Shown here one piece after another: positions 59,460 to 64,000 of a DNA stretch of 64,000 nt. Source of the stretch: Flavobacterium palustre (GTDB lineage: Bacteria > Bacteroidota > Bacteroidia > Flavobacteriales > Flavobacteriaceae); the NCBI RefSeq assembly GCF_014639535.1, contig NZ_BMGA01000008.1:124001-188000 (forward strand), given 5' to 3'. The position numbers and the translations under genes are program-made. Numbering within the stretch: the stretch's first letter is position 1; every line of letters starts with the position of its first letter. The notes under the pieces were generated by a model. The model did no database searches, was not told where the DNA came from, and worked only from the letters and a program-made list of their open reading frames with translations.

Positions 59460-62105
59460 ATGGCAATAAATCTACTTTCTTTTATCAAAAATAATCTTCT
59501 AAAATTTTCTGTTTTTTTTCTATTTCTTTTATCTTCAAATAGTTATTCGCAATGCGCTGGAGAAGACAGCAGTGTAACCATTTGTGATATTGCAAATCCG
59601 ACGAACAGCAATATTAATCTTTTTAGTCTTTTAGGCGGAAGCCCTGCACCGGGAGGAATATGGGTTGATAACTCAAAGCCACTGGAAGAAAGTATTTTTA
59701 ACGGATTTTTAAATGCACAGGCATTAAGAAACAGCGGTGTTTATAGCTATACTTACGTTCAGGATCCTTCAAGCTGTACTGATAATGAAGCTACAGTTAC
59801 TTTAATAATTGGACCGTATGCCGGAGTTCCAAGTCCAAATGTTTCTACTTGTGATGATGTAGAATCGTTTAATTTATTTCAGGCTTTTGATGGGACAAAA
59901 TTAGCTCCTCAACAAAATGGAACATGGAAAAACAGTGTTACTAATGCTCCTTTATCCGGAAATACAATTAATCCCAAAGCTTTGGGTGAGGGAAATTATT
60001 CTTATACTTATACCATACCGGCTTTAGATACTTGTCCTGAACAATCAGCTACGGTTTTTATAGCCGTTTTTAGGAAACCAAAATCAGGAACTCCTTCTGA
60101 TTTAGTATTATGTAGTAATGCTGATTTGACTTTGTATCGAAATGTAAATTTGAACGATCTTTTACTGGCAGAGGATGCAGGAGGGAGATGGACAGAAGCA
60201 GGTACAAATGAATTAACAACGTTATCAGATAATCGTATTAATGTAGAGAATATCTATAATACATTAGGAGCAGGAACTTATAATTTTGTATATACTGTCT
60301 TGTCTTCTAACCCAATTTGTACCAATTCGCAATCTACAGTTCAGATTGTTATTGAAGAGCCATTGAATTTTACAGGAAGTACTTTGATTGTGAATTCTGA
60401 TATTTGTGAAAATCAAATAACTACAGCAACTTACAACGCTATTTTAAGGAGAGGTCCCCAAATTATTCCTAATGGTAGTTATGATGTTAGTTATACTATT
60501 TTCAATGGAACTACTACAAATTTTAGAATTGTTAATGGTAATTTTGTCAATGGTAATTTTGTTTTTGATATCGATGAAGATGATCTTCAAGCAGTAGGAG
60601 ATTATACTTTTACAATTACCAATATTGTTAATACAGCCAGTCGCAGGGCTTGTACTAACATTCTGGGCACAATTTCAGATGTCCTAAGCATTTCTCCTTT
60701 GCCAAGAATTAATAATGCTACAGTAACTATCGAACCAATATGTAAAGGACTGGATGCGCAAGTTGTAATTTCGGGGAATACTAATTTAGCGAATGGTACT
60801 TATAGAGTTTCGTACACCCTTTCGGGAGATAATGTTGCTGCAAGTCAGCAAATTGATTTTACGGCGACAAATGGAGTAGCGCAATTTTCAATTCCGGCTA
60901 CCCTTATTCCGAATGTTGGAGTAAATACAGTTTTGAATTTCACAAACATTATTAATTTGACCAGCGGTTGTTCTAATCCTGTGGCTTTATCAAAAGCTTT
61001 TACAGTTAAACCCTTACCAAACGTTGGTGCTGTTGCTTTGAATGCTAATAATATCTGTTTGGGTCATCAGGATGTCAGTGTTCAGCTTTCGGGATTAGGG
61101 AATTTGACTAATATTACGGTTGATTATTCCTTAACTGATGCTAATACGCTTTTAAATCAAAATATAACCCTGACAGTAAGTGCTGGGAATGCCAGTTTTA
61201 CAATTCCTGCTTCGGCTCTTCTAAATACTGGGAACACGACAATTACACTCAATTCGATATTGGATAATTCAAATGGATGTAGTGCAGTAGTTTTGAATAA
61301 AACAAGAACTTTTGTTATAAACAGTATTCCTAATGCTCCAGCAACTAATAGCTTTAGTTTTTGTAAAAATGATTTAAGAACAATAGCTAATTTAACACCA
61401 GCCGGTGCGCAATACCAATGGTTTGATTCAGTTTCATCTACTACAGCTCTAAGTACTTCAACGCTACTGGTTACAGGAACTTATTATGTAAAAGAAGTTA
61501 ATCCAACTACCACTTGCGAATCCGGAAGAACAGCAGTTACTGTAACTGTAAACGAATTAGATACTCCGGTATTAGATGCTGACGGTCAAAATTTCTGTGG
61601 TTTAGATAATCCTACAATTCAAAATTTAAGTGACAGAACTTCAGCTGATGATGAATTAGTTTGGTTTGATGCTCTTGAAAATGGAAATCAATTGAGTGCC
61701 AACACAGCTTTAGCAGAAGCAAGAACTTATTATGCTTACAGCTATTCTAGTACAACTAATTGTTATTCCGATCCTCTCGAAGTAACCGTTTCGCTTTCAA
61801 ACTGTGATGTTCCTGATGATTTTTTTATCCCCGACGGATTTTCTCCTAATGGAGATCAAAAAAATGATGTTTTCAGAATTAGTAACATTGAATTCATCTA
61901 TCCTGATTTTACTTTAGAAATTTATAATCGTTATGGAAATTTAATGTTCAAAGGAAATCGCAGTAAAACGGAATGGGATGGTCGCAATTCGGATTATAAA
62001 ATAGGAGTTGACGGAATCGCGCCAAATGGTGTTTATTTTTATGTTCTTCATTTTAATAAAGGAAATAAAAAACCAACTCAGGGAAGACTTTACCTAAACC
62101 GATAG
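59460..62105 (+). CDS. secreted T9SS type B-sorted repeat protein
   Basis: An 881-residue exported protein. Signal peptide about 1-30 (FLFLLSSNSYSQC). The body is a string of beta-sandwich-like modules with paired Cys (for example CDDVESFNLFQAFDGT, SNADLTLYRNVNLNDLL, NICLGHQDVSVQLSGLGNL), probably adhesin-like Ig folds. Residues about 783-881 form the gliding-motility-associated C-terminal domain: DDFFIPDGFSPNGDQKNDVFRI, LEIYNRYGNLMFKGN, TEWDGRN and PNGVYFYVLHF...RLYL. That domain sends cargo through the type IX system, type B route. The porP/sprF and OmpA-like genes follow directly, the usual partnership for type B cargo. Confidence 0.9.
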   Translation: MAINLLSFIKNNLLKFSVFFLFLLSSNSYSQCAGEDSSVTICDIANPTNSNINLFSLLGGSPAPGGIWVDNSKPLEESIFNGFLNAQALRNSGVYSYTYVQDPSSCTDNEATVTLIIGPYAGVPSPNVSTCDDVESFNLFQAFDGTKLAPQQNGTWKNSVTNAPLSGNTINPKALGEGNYSYTYTIPALDTCPEQSATVFIAVFRKPKSGTPSDLVLCSNADLTLYRNVNLNDLLLAEDAGGRWTEAGTNELTTLSDNRINVENIYNTLGAGTYNFVYTVLSSNPICTNSQSTVQIVIEEPLNFTGSTLIVNSDICENQITTATYNAILRRGPQIIPNGSYDVSYTIFNGTTTNFRIVNGNFVNGNFVFDIDEDDLQAVGDYTFTITNIVNTASRRACTNILGTISDVLSISPLPRINNATVTIEPICKGLDAQVVISGNTNLANGTYRVSYTLSGDNVAASQQIDFTATNGVAQFSIPATLIPNVGVNTVLNFTNIINLTSGCSNPVALSKAFTVKPLPNVGAVALNANNICLGHQDVSVQLSGLGNLTNITVDYSLTDANTLLNQNITLTVSAGNASFTIPASALLNTGNTTITLNSILDNSNGCSAVVLNKTRTFVINSIPNAPATNSFSFCKNDLRTIANLTPAGAQYQWFDSVSSTTALSTSTLLVTGTYYVKEVNPTTTCESGRTAVTVTVNELDTPVLDADGQNFCGLDNPTIQNLSDRTSADDELVWFDALENGNQLSANTALAEARTYYAYSYSSTTNCYSDPLEVTVSLSNCDVPDDFFIPDGFSPNGDQKNDVFRISNIEFIYPDFTLEIYNRYGNLMFKGNRSKTEWDGRNSDYKIGVDGIAPNGVYFYVLHFNKGNKKPTQGRLYLNR

Positions 62106-62136
62106 CTGATTTTGTTACATTAAAACTAAACCTCGA

Positions 62137-63072
62137 ATGAAAAAAATAATATTAAGTATCAGTTTTTTACTGTTGGTAATAAAAGCAGCTGCACAGCAAG
62201 ACCCGGAATACACACATTATATGTACAATATGAATGTTGTCAATCCGGCTTATGCCACCGGAACACAAGCCATGTTAGATTTAGGTGTTTTGTACCGTTC
62301 GCAATGGGCGGGAGCCATAGGAGCTCCTAAAACCTTTAACTTTTTTGGACACATTCCTTTGAGTAAAAAAGTCGAAATGGGTGCTTCCATAATATCCGAT
62401 GATATAGGTGATGGCGCATTGAAAGAAGATAATTTCTACGCTGATTTTGCTTATGTACTGGATGTAAGTACTAAGGCAAAGTTGTCGTTGGGATTAAAGG
62501 CAGGTTTTACTTCGTTTAAGACTAATTTTAATGGTTTTGAGTTAGAAACAGGCGGTTCTTCTACTGATGAGGCATTTGCAGAAAATAGCAGTGCTATTTT
62601 TCCAAACATAGGAGTTGGAGCTTATTATTTTACCAATAATTATTATTTAGGATTGTCGGCACCTAATTTATTTTCGTCCAAACACATTGAAGAACGATCA
62701 GGAATTAATGCTTTTGGTTCTGAGAAAATTCATTTGTTTTTTACAGGAGGATATGTTTTCAATCTGTCGGATACTTTTAAGTTAAAACCGGCATTCATGA
62801 CCCGAATGGTTCAGGGTTCGGCAGTTTCATTAGATCTTTCGGCGAATGTTTTGTTCAATGAAAAATTTGAATTAGGAGCTTCCTATCGTTTTGACGATGC
62901 GGTAAGTGCTTTGATGAGCATTAGAGTTTCTCCAAGTATTAATATAGGTTATGCTTATGATTATACAACTTCTAATTTTGGACAGTTTAATTCAGGGACG
63001 CATGAAGTTTTCGTTTTGTTTAATATTGATTTGTTAGGCAAAGGATTTGATAAATCACCAAGATTCTTTTAA
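62137..63072 (+). CDS. PorP/SprF-family type IX secretion outer-membrane protein
   Basis: A 311-residue outer-membrane beta-barrel with signal peptide (MKKIILSISFLLLVIKAAAQ). The family opening QDPEYTHYMYNMNVVNPAYATG and LGVLYRSQWAGAIGAPKTFNFFGHIPL are diagnostic. Later strands include YYFTNNYYLGLSAPNLF and LGASYRFDDAVSALMSIRVSPSINIGYAYDYTTSN. In F. johnsoniae SprF is specifically needed for export of the type B cargo SprB, and each such cargo tends to have its own SprF-like partner. It begins 31 bp after the cargo gene, so the two are in one operon. Confidence 0.92.
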   Translation: MKKIILSISFLLLVIKAAAQQDPEYTHYMYNMNVVNPAYATGTQAMLDLGVLYRSQWAGAIGAPKTFNFFGHIPLSKKVEMGASIISDDIGDGALKEDNFYADFAYVLDVSTKAKLSLGLKAGFTSFKTNFNGFELETGGSSTDEAFAENSSAIFPNIGVGAYYFTNNYYLGLSAPNLFSSKHIEERSGINAFGSEKIHLFFTGGYVFNLSDTFKLKPAFMTRMVQGSAVSLDLSANVLFNEKFELGASYRFDDAVSALMSIRVSPSINIGYAYDYTTSNFGQFNSGTHEVFVLFNIDLLGKGFDKSPRFF

Positions 63073-63073
63073 T

Positions 63074-64000
63074 ATGATGACAATGAAAAGAATATATCTT
63101 ATTTTAATTGTATTGACAGTACAATTTTCTCAGGCGCAAACACAGGATTTACAAAGAGCCAAACGCTTATTTGAAAGAACGTATTACAGCGAAGCTATTC
63201 CGTTGTATGAAAGTATTTTAAAAAGCAATCGTTCTCTGGAAGTTGTTAAAAACCTTGCTGATTCCTATTATTATACCAATGATTATGCAAATGCACAAAG
63301 AAATTATCGCTTTTTAATTGCAAGATTTGCTGAGAATCTGGATGGCGAATATTATTTCAGATATGCTCAAACTTTAAAAGCTTCCGGTAGTTATGATGAG
63401 GCGAATAAAGTAATGCGTGATTATTTTTTTAAAACCAACAATCAAAAAGCCATTGAAAATCTTGAAAAAGAGAATTTGATTTTGGAAAATATTTCGGCTT
63501 TAGGCAATCGTTTTGAAAGTAAAAATATGCCAATCAATACACCAAATTCTGAGTTTGGAGCAGTAAAATATGGTGACAAATTAGTTTTTTCAGCAGTAAT
63601 AAGAAAACCTTATACTTTTGAAAAAGTCTATAAATGGAACAACGAAAGTTATTTGGATTTAATGTCGGTTGCGCTTAAAAATCCGAAAATCGATTCGATT
63701 CGAAAATTTGCTGTCGAATTAGCTACTCCTTTGCATGAGTCCAATGCTGTTTTTACTAAAAACGGGAAGACAGTTTATTTTACGCGCAATAATTCAAAAG
63801 ACGGTGTAAGAGCTAAAAATGAACAAAAAGTTTCTGTTCTTCAGATTTTTAGAGCCGAGTTAGTTGATGGAAAATGGCGAAATATTATCGCTTTACCATT
63901 TAACAGTGACAATTATTCAGTAGAACACCCTGCTTTGAGTAATGATGAGAAAACCTTGTATTTTGCATCAGATATGCCGGGTTCTTTAGGTTCATTTGAT
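63074..64000 (+). CDS. OmpA-family-like envelope protein (partial, runs off window)
   Basis: Starts one base after the sprF-like stop; ATGs at 63074, 63077 and 63083 are in frame and the signal peptide (KRIYLILIVLTVQFSQAQ) fits any. The visible 309 residues hold a TPR-like region (about 25-130: LQRAKRLFERTYYSEAIPLYESILK, YYYTNDYANAQRNYRFLI) and then WD40/PD40-like propeller strands (NTPNSEFGAVKYGDKLVFSAVI, HESNAVFTKNGKTVYFTRNN, HPALSNDEKTLYFASDMPGSLG). This is the layout of the OmpA/PD40 proteins that follow porP/sprF genes in Bacteroidetes. The C-terminal OmpA domain would lie beyond 64000 and is not seen. Confidence 0.82.
   Translation, partial: MMTMKRIYLILIVLTVQFSQAQTQDLQRAKRLFERTYYSEAIPLYESILKSNRSLEVVKNLADSYYYTNDYANAQRNYRFLIARFAENLDGEYYFRYAQTLKASGSYDEANKVMRDYFFKTNNQKAIENLEKENLILENISALGNRFESKNMPINTPNSEFGAVKYGDKLVFSAVIRKPYTFEKVYKWNNESYLDLMSVALKNPKIDSIRKFAVELATPLHESNAVFTKNGKTVYFTRNNSKDGVRAKNEQKVSVLQIFRAELVDGKWRNIIALPFNSDNYSVEHPALSNDEKTLYFASDMPGSLGSFD

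Noticed and set aside
1-64000. tRNA, rRNA, CRISPR arrays, prophage or intact IS
   Set aside because: No cloverleaf with a GGTTCRAnYCC arm, no rRNA-like stretch, no regularly spaced repeats and no transposase or phage genes were found by eye.

Overview
The window reads as a chromosomal segment of a Flavobacterium-like member of the Flavobacteriaceae (Bacteroidetes). The evidence is gliding genes gldF and gldG, a type IX secretion (T9SS) type B cargo followed by PorP/SprF and OmpA-like genes, AT-rich DNA, few Shine-Dalgarno sequences, and many promoters of the Bacteroidetes form TTTG-N17-23-TAnnTTTG just upstream of genes. I saw no rRNA, tRNA, CRISPR array, prophage or intact insertion sequence.

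Layout: (1) 1-14.7 kb holds single housekeeping or metabolic genes: a pentapeptide-repeat protein, prfB with its programmed frameshift, threonine aldolase, a YbaB protein, oligopeptidase B, a cystathionine-beta-synthase-like enzyme, a GH39 hydrolase, topoisomerase III, flavohemoglobin under a Crp/Fnr-like operator, and a nucleosidase. (2) 14.7-19.4 kb is a pabB-tilS-dsbD operon. (3) 19.6-35 kb carries a DUF4349 lipoprotein, DoxX, phoH, a SAM hydrolase-gldF-gldG operon, dnaN, a membrane-anchored MutS-like ATPase, a universal stress protein, mnmE, yifB/comM and amtB. (4) 35.2-37.7 kb is a small accessory islet: a very AT-rich gene for a leucine-rich-repeat protein with a C-terminal TIR domain, flanked by dispersed structured repeats, a truncated duplicate of a VOC gene and a candidate small RNA. 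(5) 37.7-40.9 kb holds clpB and a YtxJ-like bacilliredoxin. (6) 41.1-53 kb is an arginine/proline cluster on the minus strand, in transcription order GNAT-argG-argC-argD-proA-proB-argF'-argB-argE-(DUF1016 nuclease)-argH. The carbamoyltransferase is of the N-succinylornithine type, so the pathway probably uses succinylated intermediates. A promoter, a 27-codon ORF and a terminator upstream of the cluster form a candidate leader or small RNA. (7) 53.4-57 kb holds lipoprotein and sugar-transporter genes. (8) 57.2-64 kb holds rpsA with a consensus promoter, then the T9SS cargo/SprF/OmpA trio, the last gene running off the window.

The strongest leads are the LRR-TIR gene and its repeat-bounded islet, three copies of a structured element shared between 37.5, 43.7 and 57.1 kb, the arginine-cluster leader, and dispersed spacer sequences that appear to have entered the mnmE coding frame. 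All assignments rest on reading the sequence and on family knowledge; no database search was run.
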